From a virus, in IMG/VR virus record IMGVR_UViG_3300045051_001305, positions 1 to 30,015 of that record: a stretch of 30,015 nt of DNA; one strand, 5' to 3'. The notes under the pieces are model-generated. The model was not told the DNA's origin. It saw only the letters and a list, made by a program, of their open reading frames with translations, and did not search any database. Every line of letters begins with the position of its first letter. Within the stretch, counting starts at the first letter, position 1. Both the position numbers and the translations under genes were made by a program. Positions 23,027-30,015 of the stretch are shown piece by piece.

Positions 23027-23186
23027 TTGTCACCTCCACAACGTCACCGTCATTGATACGTCTGCGCCAGTATGGGTCGTTAGGAACGACATCGCCATCA
23101 ACCGGCAGAAATTTTGGTTTACCTGGTCTCGGGTCTCGAACGAATAATCCCGCAGCAGGTATAACCATCAACTTTTTTTCGCTCAT
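23010..23186 (-). CDS. DUF2635 protein, Mu gp38-like, 58 aa
   Basis: This small gene begins with ATGA overlap on the stop of the upstream tail completion gene and ends 17 bases inside the sheath gene. The product has the conserved family core: KLMVIPAAGLFVRDPRPGKP, then LPVDGDVVPNDPYWRRRIND, then GDVVEV. Proteins of this family are found just before the sheath gene in Mu-like phages; the function is unknown, possibly in sheath or tail assembly. Confidence 0.88.
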   Translation of the reverse strand: MSEKKLMVIPAAGLFVRDPRPGKPKFLPVDGDVVPNDPYWRRRINDGDVVEVTNGDNV

Positions 23187-23761
23187 GGTTCACTCCTTAC
23201 ATTCACTGTATTGTCAACGTCTGCAACGCCATCGTTATTTCTATCAAAACGTGTATTTGCCTGAAGAAAATCGTCAATTTCATCACTATCAGGATCAACC
23301 GTTACCGGCCAATTTTTTTCATAGCTACAGGTGTAGCGCAATGTACTCGCCCCAAGTGGTACCTTTGTGTCAATTATCACCTCTGTTTCGGACCCGGTAG
23401 GTTCTAACCCATTAATAAGTGCATCAGTATTTACATTTGTCGTGCTTTCCGGATCCGGCAAATATTCACTTGCTGGTAGTAGAGCTTCGACCTGCTCCTG
23501 GATCGTATCGAGCACGTCTTCCAGGCTTTCATTTGCTTCTGCAAGAATTATTATGTTTACATCAGGTGTCCTCTCGAACACTTTTACTGGACTGCAAGAT
23601 GTTTTTTTAAATTGCTCCCGAGGCGTTGATATACAAATAGCAGGCAGTTCAGGTATCCATACAGGGGTTGGACGCGATGTAAACACATTCTGTCCACAAT
23701 CAGTATTACCAAGCAATAACTCACGTATTCGTTTCCGAATTGTAATTTTATTGGTTGCCAT
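23183..23761 (-). CDS. Tail terminator/completion protein (lambda gpU / Mu gpK position), 192 aa
   Basis: The N-terminal part has the fold pattern of tail terminators: a start helix (TIRKRIRELLLGN), then PELPAICISTPREQF, then a strand NIIILAEANESLEDVLDTIQ leading to EQVEALLPASEY. Such proteins cap the finished tail and join it to the head. The assignment is by position (after FII, before DUF2635 and sheath) and pattern. The protein is longer than lambda gpU. The C-terminal extension contains FDRNNDGVADVDN, an Asp-rich loop resembling a calcium-binding EF-hand or dockerin loop. It overlaps the upstream gene by 14 bases. Confidence 0.75.
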   Translation of the reverse strand: MATNKITIRKRIRELLLGNTDCGQNVFTSRPTPVWIPELPAICISTPREQFKKTSCSPVKVFERTPDVNIIILAEANESLEDVLDTIQEQVEALLPASEYLPDPESTTNVNTDALINGLEPTGSETEVIIDTKVPLGASTLRYTCSYEKNWPVTVDPDSDEIDDFLQANTRFDRNNDGVADVDNTVNVRSEP

Positions 23762-24083
23762 GATAATCCTTTAAAAAACTGAGTAGTATATCCGCAGTAC
23801 CCACGCCATCAGGTTCATAGTCTCTTACACGATACCGTTTACCACTAATCTCAATTTCATCCTGGTTGTTCGGTATTGTTTTAAGGGCCTTTTCCATGAC
23901 ATTAAATGTTGGTGCAGTAGTTACCACACCAACACCAAGTTCAGCAGTCTGATTGGGTTCATCAAAAATTCCATTAATTGGATAAGGGTCTCCAACTTTC
24001 GGATAATAGACAGCTGAAACACCGAATTCATCAGTGTTGTACATCTGTCCAAGATCCCGATCCTGTAGCTGCTTGAAATTCAT
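23748..24083 (-). CDS. Head-tail joining protein, lambda gpFII-like
   Basis: The 111-aa product fits the small FII-type stopper: FGVSAVYYPKVGDPYPINGI, FDEPNQTAELGVGVVTTAPT and RYRVRDYEPDGVGTADILLS. That is a beta-sandwich with the typical IFDEP and ...RV.D..PDG..... pattern. It would close the portal channel and receive the tail. The ATG overlaps the upstream stop as TAATG. It lies between the HhH protein and the tail terminator, where lambda has FII. Confidence 0.8.
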   Translation of the reverse strand: MNFKQLQDRDLGQMYNTDEFGVSAVYYPKVGDPYPINGIFDEPNQTAELGVGVVTTAPTFNVMEKALKTIPNNQDEIEISGKRYRVRDYEPDGVGTADILLSFLKDYHGNQ

Positions 24084-24631
24084 TACACACTCTTTACGTA
24101 ATCAAAAATCTTTTTTGCCCTTGTGTACCCGATTTTCGGTAACGCAACCAGGGCATCCATAGTTAAAGCTTTGAGAGACTCAATGGAAGTATATCCAGCT
24201 TTAACAAGCACATCAATCGTAGCGCTGTCAATTCCAGGAATTACGTACACACCGATGTTATCTGCCTTACCTGCCGTTTCATCAATAACCCGGAAGCTTG
24301 ATGTATCAACGATTTCTTTTTCAGACTCATCGCTGTCAGTTGTTTCGTCAAGATCTTCTTCGTTATTGTCGTCTGTATCATCTGTTTTGCCATCGGCATC
24401 ACTTTCACCTTTTGTTTCGTTAGCACCATTTCCGTCAGCCGGAGCTTCAGGAGTGAGCTTTTCGCCCTTATTTGCAGGAGCTTTGCTATCACTGGGCACA
24501 AACGACATGAACGGCTGCGCCAATCCTTGTTCGACAAGAGACTGACCCTCTTTATCGCTAACCGTTAAAGGAGTATCTTTTTTTACAAAGCTACCACCTC
24601 GCTTAATCTGTCTGGTCAATTTTATATTCAT
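24083..24631 (-). CDS. Head protein at lambda FI position with acidic linker and HhH domain, 182 aa
   Basis: Three parts are visible. Residues 1-45 are a small domain (LTRQIKRGGSFVKKDTPLTV) of a type seen in phage head genes. Residues about 50-112 are a disordered linker very rich in Asp, Glu, Lys and Thr (DADGKTDDTDDNNEEDLDET). Residues about 125-182 form a helix-hairpin-helix pair: IPGIDSATIDVLVKAGYTSI and ALPKIGYTRAKKIFDYV. HhH domains usually bind DNA backbone or proteins without sequence specificity. An acidic FI-like protein helping terminase dock on the prohead is the likely role. AGGA precedes the ATG; a hairpin lies between this gene and the capsid gene. Confidence 0.75.
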   Translation of the reverse strand: MNIKLTRQIKRGGSFVKKDTPLTVSDKEGQSLVEQGLAQPFMSFVPSDSKAPANKGEKLTPEAPADGNGANETKGESDADGKTDDTDDNNEEDLDETTDSDESEKEIVDTSSFRVIDETAGKADNIGVYVIPGIDSATIDVLVKAGYTSIESLKALTMDALVALPKIGYTRAKKIFDYVKSV

Positions 24632-24643
24632 AGTTTTCCTGAA

Positions 24644-24669
24644 AATTCCCGGTATTGCTACCGGGAATT
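24644..24669 (-). terminator. Intrinsic terminator-like hairpin behind the major capsid gene
   Basis: AATTCCCGGTA and TACCGGGAATT form a perfect 11-bp stem; on the - strand the loop is GCAA, a stable GNRA tetraloop, followed by TTTTC counting the last stem bases. It starts 19 bases after the capsid stop codon. A partial terminator or mRNA 3'-end protector here would favour capsid over later genes. Confidence 0.75.
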
Positions 24670-24687
24670 AATGAATAATGTTTTCAG

Positions 24688-25740
24688 TTATCGGACTTTC
24701 ACACAAATCCATGAGTCGATTACTTTAGGAACAATCAGCGGTGCCGACTGAAGCATAAAATACCGAGCAGATGGGTCCTTTTCAGTCCATACTTTTGGAT
24801 AGCGAGGCACAGCAAACAACCCAGCTTCGATCGCATCGACATCTTTAATTGCTCCGTAACACTGTGTACCCTGGCCATTTCGAGAACCAAGAATCACACT
24901 GTCAGGGTCAATCATGGGTTTTTCTTCATTTGTGTTTTCATCAATATACCACTCATCATATGTCCACAAATCAAGCGCTGGTTCTGTCAATCTTCCAATG
25001 TAGGTAACTCCATCGGGTAGTTCCTGTGGGTTGATACGCCCTAATTGAACGTTAGTCAGATCAAAGAGAGATTTTTTTGTGGAAGAGCCAATGACATCAT
25101 CACATTTCATGAAGTCTGCATATGCATTTGAGCCAAGGATAGCATCTGTAGCACCTACTCCAGATCTGTTGAGGCCTTGTCGTTTAAGCTCACGAAAGTC
25201 ATCAAGTGGGTGAGCTGTGGTAGGAGCACTCCATTTATCGCCGCCGGTAAGTGTGGCAAGGTTGTCCTGATCCATGCCGAAATCAATTTCAGCCTCGATT
25301 CCATCACCTTTAATGACTATTTTACCAGTTTGGATTGCTTCTGAACACATCTGTTCCAGCCGGCGTGTAATCGAATCGTCGCAGATTTGTACCTCTTTGG
25401 CAAGCTGCTCAGCAGCACGCATTTCCGGTGTCTTTCCACCACCGTAAAAAACTTCCCCCGCAGAACGTTTCAAAAAGTCTCCAGCAGTGGAAACTGTTTT
25501 GGGTTTTACGTATGCTGGAACAAAGTTCAGTGTTTTGTACCCTTGTTTCTGCATTACCTTACCTGCAACCATTGGCGAAACATAAGGTGCAATTGTCCGG
25601 CGGCCTTTAGTAATGTCAAATGTTATGCTCTCTGCAGCACTGACGTCTACATTTTGAAAAAAGGTATCAAGAAGAAACCTTCGAGCCGGTTTGAGAATTT
25701 CGACCGCCGTCATCATGTTAGTAAATTCGTAAATATCCAC
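24688..25740 (-). CDS. Major capsid protein, lambda gpE family
   Basis: The 350-aa protein builds the icosahedral shell. Family landmarks are ILKPARRFLLDTFFQNVDVS near the N-terminus, then TFDITKGRRTIAPYVSPMVA, then NFVPAYVKPKTVS, and in the C-terminal part IGRLTEPALDLWTYDEWYID followed by PMIDPDSVILGSRNG. The length is close to lambda gpE. The start is GTG (25740) with GGAGG five bases upstream. It lies after the decoration gene, as in lambda, and is followed by a hairpin terminator. Confidence 0.93.
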   Translation of the reverse strand: MDIYEFTNMMTAVEILKPARRFLLDTFFQNVDVSAAESITFDITKGRRTIAPYVSPMVAGKVMQKQGYKTLNFVPAYVKPKTVSTAGDFLKRSAGEVFYGGGKTPEMRAAEQLAKEVQICDDSITRRLEQMCSEAIQTGKIVIKGDGIEAEIDFGMDQDNLATLTGGDKWSAPTTAHPLDDFRELKRQGLNRSGVGATDAILGSNAYADFMKCDDVIGSSTKKSLFDLTNVQLGRINPQELPDGVTYIGRLTEPALDLWTYDEWYIDENTNEEKPMIDPDSVILGSRNGQGTQCYGAIKDVDAIEAGLFAVPRYPKVWTEKDPSARYFMLQSAPLIVPKVIDSWICVKVR

Positions 25741-25769
25741 TATATCCTCCAGATTTCAGTTTTAAAGGT

Positions 25770-26966
25770 TTAGTTACCCTTGATGGTTCGTTGTGTGTAA
25801 ATGCCATTTTCTTTCATCGCCAGGCGATGAGTCTCAATAGTATCGTCTCCACCAAAGTAGAGCGATCGTTCGTCAAAAACGCCACCGATGTAAACAGGTG
25901 CATTTTTGGGAACTGTCGTTGCATCGACAGCCTCTGCCAGAATCATCTCCGGTATATTTGATCCATCAGTATTGTCTTTATTGACCAACTTTGATTCACC
26001 CTGCGCAATTGTCGTTGTGATGGCAAATTTGTCGCCAACAACAAAATCAGTTGCGTCCCATATTACAAACGCGATATGGTTGTTTTCAAAAAAGTAGAGG
26101 GTAAACACACTGTCAACAAGAGTGTCCGTTGAACCATCCGTGATCCTGAAAGAAATCTGCTCGTGCCAGAACACCGCTGATGCTCCTGCTCCCGGAGTGA
26201 TCGTTACCGTACCCAGTGAAACGCCATCGGGATCGAATACAGTGAATACACCGCCATTCGCAACCGCTGTAGTACACTTAATGAGATACGGTCCATTGTT
26301 TTTGAACTCGGGACCAGCTTTAATCTCGGTCACCGTACCGTTACCAGTGCCGATAAATTTTGACGCATACGCATATCCGACAATCACACCGTCAGGGTCG
26401 ACAACTTTAAACTTACCACCGTTTGCGATCGCTTCGGTACACTCAACATTGTATGCACCTTTTTTGAGCGACGGACGAGGTTCAACCTGTATGAGAGTAC
26501 CATTACCAGTGTTTCCACCATCAGCAGTGCCGGTGTCAGGACATCCCTCAGTCACAGCAATGGTAAACGAGTCATTCGCAACAAACGCAGTAGTTCCCGA
26601 TGTTATCCGCAATTTGATCTGGTCGTTTGCAAAATCGCCCGTTTCAGTACTGGCAACGCCAACCATGCAATTACCAAGAACTTCACTGTTAGGACCAATA
26701 ACGCGGAATTCAGCATAGGCACTTGCTACGACCTTTAGACAGAGGATCGTATACGTACCATACTTAACATTTTTACCACCGCGAACGAGAGTGACCGTTC
26801 CATTGCCAGTATTTGCGCCAGCAGCCCCTGTTGTCGGGCACGAAAACTTCACTTTCGACAAAACAGCGCCACGCGGCAATTTCTGTCCTGCCTGGACAAC
26901 AGTATTGTCGGTGAAAAAGGGCCCACCGACAAGCAGGTTATCTGGTCTGAATCTTCCGATTTCCAT
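25770..26966 (-). CDS. Head decoration protein, lambda gpD-type, enlarged by beta-repeat domains, 398 aa
   Basis: The C-terminal part (about 297-398) and N-terminal residues 1-42 resemble a gpD-type trimeric capsid-stabilising protein: GQKLPRGAVLSKVKF, then IPEMILAEAVDATTVPKNAP and VYIGGVFDERSLYFGGDD. Between them, residues about 53-296 consist of three related beta units that begin TGNGT, continue with a K-x-G-x-Y strand, and contain F.V..PDG.. turns; two have the longer form ending in a FTI/FTL strand. gpD itself is only about a quarter of this size. The repeats probably project from the capsid surface. Similar repeats occur in other prophage gpD-like proteins, as I recall. The ATG has GGAGG eleven bases upstream. 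It lies between protease/scaffold and capsid genes. Confidence 0.85.
   Translation of the reverse strand: MEIGRFRPDNLLVGGPFFTDNTVVQAGQKLPRGAVLSKVKFSCPTTGAAGANTGNGTVTLVRGGKNVKYGTYTILCLKVVASAYAEFRVIGPNSEVLGNCMVGVASTETGDFANDQIKLRITSGTTAFVANDSFTIAVTEGCPDTGTADGGNTGNGTLIQVEPRPSLKKGAYNVECTEAIANGGKFKVVDPDGVIVGYAYASKFIGTGNGTVTEIKAGPEFKNNGPYLIKCTTAVANGGVFTVFDPDGVSLGTVTITPGAGASAVFWHEQISFRITDGSTDTLVDSVFTLYFFENNHIAFVIWDATDFVVGDKFAITTTIAQGESKLVNKDNTDGSNIPEMILAEAVDATTVPKNAPVYIGGVFDERSLYFGGDDTIETHRLAMKENGIYTQRTIKGN
26079..26810 (-). repeat. Three diverged coding repeats within the decoration gene
   Basis: Units at residues 53-140, 153-205 and 207-296 share TGNGT, a Y-x-(I/V/L)-x-C strand (TYTILC, AYNVEC, PYLIKC) and an F.V..P(D/N)(G/S) turn. 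The middle one lacks the second half. They look like an ancient duplication of a small beta domain, with one unit shortened. Confidence 0.75.
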
Positions 26967-26971
26967 AATAG

Positions 26972-27382
26972 TTAACGCCTCCGCTGATTGACATTTTTGG
27001 TAGCTTCCGCAATAATCGCCTTATCGGCAGCGGTTTTATCCTGACCAGGATTAGTCTGAGAGCCCAGGCCCTTCAGCTGGTTATTTAACTGATCAGTCTC
27101 TTCTGTTTTTGCGCTTTTCAACGCTTCCGCAGTCTGTTTTTGATTTGCCATTATTGCCAATGCTACATCAGCATCAGTTTTTGACGAATCAAACTTCATT
27201 GCTGCAATTATTTTTTCGTAACCAGGTACGGCTACGGCTTCAATTTTTTTGATTCGGTCGTTTTCCTGAGTGACACCTGCATTTTTACCAGCATTGTATA
27301 TTGCCTGGTAAACCGCAGGATTATCTCTCTGGATCGATTCGGCCGTAACTACCGGCCCGGAATTTTCGCCTGTGAGACTCAT
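26972..27382 (-). CDS. Nested scaffold protein (lambda Nu3-like), in-frame internal start
   Basis: Within the protease gene an in-frame ATG (27382) is preceded by AAGGGGG at 27388-27394 with a 5-base spacer. Initiation there gives a separate 136-aa protein made of the C-terminal region only. It contains TAESIQRDNPAVYQAIYNAG, then RIKKIEAVAVPGYEKIIAAM and a long polar helix. In lambda, Nu3 is made in just this way from gene C and serves as scaffold for gpE. The arrangement here is the same, with the capsid gene two genes further on. The helix-rich, low-hydrophobic composition fits a scaffold. Confidence 0.72.
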   Translation of the reverse strand: MSLTGENSGPVVTAESIQRDNPAVYQAIYNAGKNAGVTQENDRIKKIEAVAVPGYEKIIAAMKFDSSKTDADVALAIMANQKQTAEALKSAKTEETDQLNNQLKGLGSQTNPGQDKTAADKAIIAEATKNVNQRRR

Positions 27383-28198
27383 CACGGCCCCCTTCGAGTT
27401 TGTTAAATTGAGTATTGAATAATTTTTATATTTATCAATAATAGCCTCAAGTGTACCTACACTTTCCGCCATCTTTTGATCGACAATCTGTTGACCAACA
27501 AAAAGGCCACCTTTACCATAGTTATTTTTTACTGTATCAACGGTAACGTTTCTATTGGTTGCTATATCGGCAATCATGGCTTCAGCCATTGCATCTACAA
27601 CAGCCTGTACTTTTGCTCGACCTTCAGGGGTTTTAAGGTCGGGTCGTTTATCAGGAGACACCTCGCTGACGATCTGAATATTCTCATACCCATCCCGTTG
27701 ATCCCGGACAGATGAATCCCACGCATCCCACACAACACCAAGACTCCCAGCTTCAGCAGTTGGTGAAACGATTATCTCTGAACAAGCGCTTGCTATCCAA
27801 TAACAAGCAGATGCACATGCTCCATGAGCAAACGCGATAATAGGCTTTTTAATTTTCACCTGTCGGATAAGAGCTGTCAATTCAACACACCCGACAACAT
27901 TTCCCCCAGGAGAATCCATATTCAACACGATAGCACGAATTGCAGGATTATTTGATGCAGTAGTTATGTCATGTGCCAGTAACTGCAAACTGGTTCGATA
28001 ATACCAGTAATCACGTGGTACAATTACCCCAAAAACCGGTATAATTGCTACGTTATTACGGACATCTGCTTTATAGGTATTATCAAGTGGAGGTGTATAC
28101 TGTTTGAGTAAACTGTCAAATTGTTCTTTGTCGATACTCTTGATCTTATCCAGAGCAGATGGTAGTATTCCCCATACGCTGCTTAATTCAACATTCAT
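26972..28198 (-). CDS. S49-family prohead protease (lambda gpC-like) with C-terminal scaffold region
   Basis: The 408-aa protein matures the prohead by cutting scaffold and portal parts. The SppA/ClpP-like domain (about 45-250) has LNMDSPGGNV (92-101), the nucleophile in HGACASACYW with Ser130, and AGSLGVVWDAWD. The basic partner is probably Lys184 in SPDKRPDLK. Residues 273-408 are a helical, charged region that matches scaffold proteins, with a second start inside. It overlaps the portal gene by four bases (ATGA). Confidence 0.92.
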   Translation of the reverse strand: MNVELSSVWGILPSALDKIKSIDKEQFDSLLKQYTPPLDNTYKADVRNNVAIIPVFGVIVPRDYWYYRTSLQLLAHDITTASNNPAIRAIVLNMDSPGGNVVGCVELTALIRQVKIKKPIIAFAHGACASACYWIASACSEIIVSPTAEAGSLGVVWDAWDSSVRDQRDGYENIQIVSEVSPDKRPDLKTPEGRAKVQAVVDAMAEAMIADIATNRNVTVDTVKNNYGKGGLFVGQQIVDQKMAESVGTLEAIIDKYKNYSILNLTNSKGAVMSLTGENSGPVVTAESIQRDNPAVYQAIYNAGKNAGVTQENDRIKKIEAVAVPGYEKIIAAMKFDSSKTDADVALAIMANQKQTAEALKSAKTEETDQLNNQLKGLGSQTNPGQDKTAADKAIIAEATKNVNQRRR

Positions 28199-29835
28199 TC
28201 CTGGGTATCTCCATTCTCATCAGTGTCAGCTTTGTTCTCGTCATCATCAATGTGACTTTTTGATTTTGATGTCTTCAGGTCGTAGGTGTCTGCAATCAAC
28301 TTACTTACCTTTTTCCGCTCTCGCGTTTGACGGGAAACTGCTCCATCCCAGCCCGATCCATTGATGGCGGCATATTCATCTTCATAAGTAGACAAAACGT
28401 TCTTTATTCTAAGTTCTGCGCCTTGAGTCTCTTTTACCGGGTCAACTTGACCCTGTGCTGGACCAGTCCAGTGCGACCCACACCACGCAGCGCGGATCTC
28501 GTCATTCTCAAAAAAACCGGGAGCCGCGATTCGGCCTTCCAGTATTTCTGTTTCCAGCCAATCCTCGTAAACAGGTTGACTAAATTCTGTCACATTAAAC
28601 TTTCGTGACCCCATGTAAAACTTCCAGGCTTCTAGTACTGCACCGCGAAACGCAGTGTATGATGATGCAAAATGCAGTAGTAAGTGCTCCATGGGAATTT
28701 CTATCGCCGCACCTATCTGCTTTGCCATAGCAAGAAAAAACGGCTCAAATGCTCCGTTTGGTCTCTTTGCTTCCGCAATTTCAATGCTCTGACCTTCCTG
28801 GCCCAGTTCCAGAATATTGCCACTGCCCATTTCAAGCGCCTGGCTTACCTGATTATTTACCGATGCTCCAGTACTGCCACTCGCGTCGATCAGTGTTCCA
28901 GGAGAAATAGAGTTTTGAGGAGACGCGGTCTTAATGAAAACAGTAAAAAATGATGTAATAACAGCAGCCATCAGCTCAGCTTCACTTAACCGAGATACAC
29001 TTTTAAGTAGTTCTACAATGGCAGCAAAGAGCGGCATGCCGCGCAACTGACCAATGCGTTCTTTGTGGTAAATGTGCAGAACCTGTTTTCTGCCACTTGA
29101 AGAATACACATTAATCGGCTCTGTTTTCAGACCCGCCAAATTAACATCTGAGTTTATAAAACTATCTGGATTCAGCTTTCTGACATAAATACGAACTTTT
29201 TCTTTAGTATCAGGATCAATCTCGATACCGCCCGCAAAAGTAAAAGTTTCAGGTTTATTTAAGGGATTCGTAACATCATCAGCCTCGATAAGTTTGACCG
29301 ATGTTTGTCGTTTTCCTTTAAAAACACGTGTTGTCAATACAGCAAACACATCTCCCGAAAGGGATGTGTTAAATGTAACCATCCATTGCTGTTGATAAAA
29401 ATTGCTGTCTAATGAAAAATCTGATCGTTTTGATCCCGCCCATATGTGAAATTTTCTCTCAGTATTGCTTTGCCACTCGTCAGCCTCTTCATCAGAGAGT
29501 TTCAATACATTTTGATTAATTCGAGACTGTAGAAAAAGCCCTGGCCCTATGGCGTTTCGCGCCTCGCGTAGTAAAGCCCCCCTTGCAATAGGGGTATTCA
29601 TGGTCAAATCACGTGATGATTCCCGCGATTTTTTGAGCTTTGGTAATGTGTCCTGGTTCGCAGTACCGCTATTTGCTCTCCAACTTTTTACGGCATTTCG
29701 GTTGCTGCCGGCGGTAATGTACCCGCTGGTTTGCATAAACGAAAGCGCTGTTTTCGCTTTAACGCGCTCCATACCCTTAACGGGATTTATGTAATTTATG
29801 CAGCGATCGATAACGTTAAGTTTAACAGGATTCAT
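28195..29835 (-). CDS. Portal protein, lambda gpB family
   Basis: The 546-aa portal forms the ring at the DNA entry vertex. Landmarks of the lambda family are SRDLTMNTPIARGALLREAR near residues 73-92, GPGLFLQSRIN, VFAVLTTRVFKGKRQTSVKL, the VYSSSGRKQVLHIYHKERIG segment, LRGMPLFAAIVELLKSVSR, and the FLAMAKQIGAAIEIPMEHLL - YTAFRGAVLEAWK pair in the stem/clip region. The charged C-terminus (KSKSHIDDDENKADTDENG) is disordered. It starts two bases after the gpW/DUF6148-like gene and overlaps the protease gene. Confidence 0.94.
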   Translation of the reverse strand: MNPVKLNVIDRCINYINPVKGMERVKAKTALSFMQTSGYITAGSNRNAVKSWRANSGTANQDTLPKLKKSRESSRDLTMNTPIARGALLREARNAIGPGLFLQSRINQNVLKLSDEEADEWQSNTERKFHIWAGSKRSDFSLDSNFYQQQWMVTFNTSLSGDVFAVLTTRVFKGKRQTSVKLIEADDVTNPLNKPETFTFAGGIEIDPDTKEKVRIYVRKLNPDSFINSDVNLAGLKTEPINVYSSSGRKQVLHIYHKERIGQLRGMPLFAAIVELLKSVSRLSEAELMAAVITSFFTVFIKTASPQNSISPGTLIDASGSTGASVNNQVSQALEMGSGNILELGQEGQSIEIAEAKRPNGAFEPFFLAMAKQIGAAIEIPMEHLLLHFASSYTAFRGAVLEAWKFYMGSRKFNVTEFSQPVYEDWLETEILEGRIAAPGFFENDEIRAAWCGSHWTGPAQGQVDPVKETQGAELRIKNVLSTYEDEYAAINGSGWDGAVSRQTRERKKVSKLIADTYDLKTSKSKSHIDDDENKADTDENGDTQE

Positions 29836-29837
29836 GG

Positions 29838-30015
29838 TTACCAGTTTGGAGCTACAGGAATTATTCGAATACTATTTGTTCCGCTGAGCGAGTCAACATA
29901 GTTCTGCCAGCGCTGACGTTCCCGAACGACCTCATTGAGATTTGCCCGGGTATAGGTACGATTCTTAAAGGTGTAGGATTGATTTATCAGGATAGCCTTT
30001 TCAGCTTCAATGTAG
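29838..30015 (-). CDS. gpW/DUF6148-like small head-completion protein, 3' part only
   Basis: The last 58 codons of a gene run off the right edge. They read YIEAEKAILINQSYTFKNRT, then YTRANLNEVVRERQRWQNYV, then DSLSG and a short tail ending in PNW. The 'A..AI..NQSYTF..R.YTRANL.EV...R..W' pattern is that of gpW/DUF6148 proteins that lie between terminase and portal in lambda-type head modules. The stop codon is two bases before the portal ATG. The start is outside the window. Confidence 0.75.
   Translation of the reverse strand, partial: YIEAEKAILINQSYTFKNRTYTRANLNEVVRERQRWQNYVDSLSGTNSIRIIPVAPNW

Noticed and set aside
24241-24537. A second - strand frame (98 codons) inside the HhH protein gene
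   Set aside because: It is an alternative reading of the acidic linker, giving a Lys/Leu/Gln-rich product with no own binding site noted; chance in low-complexity sequence.
26122-26718. A 198-codon + strand open frame opposite the decoration gene
   Set aside because: Its internal repeats merely mirror the beta repeats of the decoration protein; there is no convincing independent start.
1-30015. Search for CRISPR arrays, tRNAs, rRNAs and transposases
   Set aside because: No regularly spaced direct repeats, no cloverleaf or rRNA-like stretches, and no DDE or serine/tyrosine recombinase motifs were seen among the genes; integrase or transposase must be outside the window.

Overview
The window holds one flanking gene and about 28.5 kb of a phage genome, almost certainly an integrated prophage. 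At the left edge, on the + strand, is a zinc-dependent alcohol/formaldehyde dehydrogenase-like gene (61-1275) that looks like host chromosome. Every other gene reads leftward on the - strand as one tightly packed late operon of structural and lysis genes, with many 1-17 nt overlaps. No rRNA, tRNA, insertion sequence or CRISPR array is visible. The host cannot be named from this sequence. By eye GC is moderate (low to mid 40s percent). A GH108-type lysozyme, a 3-TM-type holin and the Mu/lambda gene families point to a Gram-negative bacterium.

In transcription order (right to left) the head module comes first and is lambda-like: a partial gpW/DUF6148-like gene (29838-30015), portal gpB (28195-29835), S49 prohead protease gpC with a probable nested scaffold gene (26972-28198, nested start at 27382), a gpD-type decoration protein enlarged by beta-repeat domains (25770-26966), gpE-type major capsid (24688-25740) with a terminator-like hairpin behind it, an HhH-containing FI-position protein, an FII-like joining protein and a gpU/gpK-like tail completion protein. 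Terminase should lie just past the right edge. The tail module that follows is that of a Mu-like contractile phage: DUF2635 (Mu gp38), sheath gpL, tube gpM, the tail assembly chaperone pair made by a -1 frameshift, tape measure, gpN, gpP and gp45, then gp46, gp47 and gp48. The virion is therefore a chimera of a lambda-type capsid and a Mu-type contractile tail.

Two things interrupt the usual Mu order. A 1236-aa fibre gene and an unrecognised 166-aa gene sit between gp45 and gp46. After gp48 comes a long host-range region (about 3.3-9.6 kb) with a short fibre, a small membrane/coiled-coil protein, a 758-aa beta-helix-like fibre, three unrecognised proteins, two overlapping micro-genes and a fibre-tail adaptor. 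The operon ends with holin, lysozyme, a folded RNA-like element and a D12-class adenine methyltransferase, then a group of hairpins and a strong terminator that separates it from the convergent dehydrogenase.

The points most worth a second look are the frameshift signal (T TTT TTG, 5-nt spacer, 7-bp stem with GAAA tetraloop, then a second hairpin), the nested scaffold start, the structured element ahead of the methyltransferase gene (possibly c4-type RNA), the inserted fibre cassette, and the inverted repeats at the phage/host junction.
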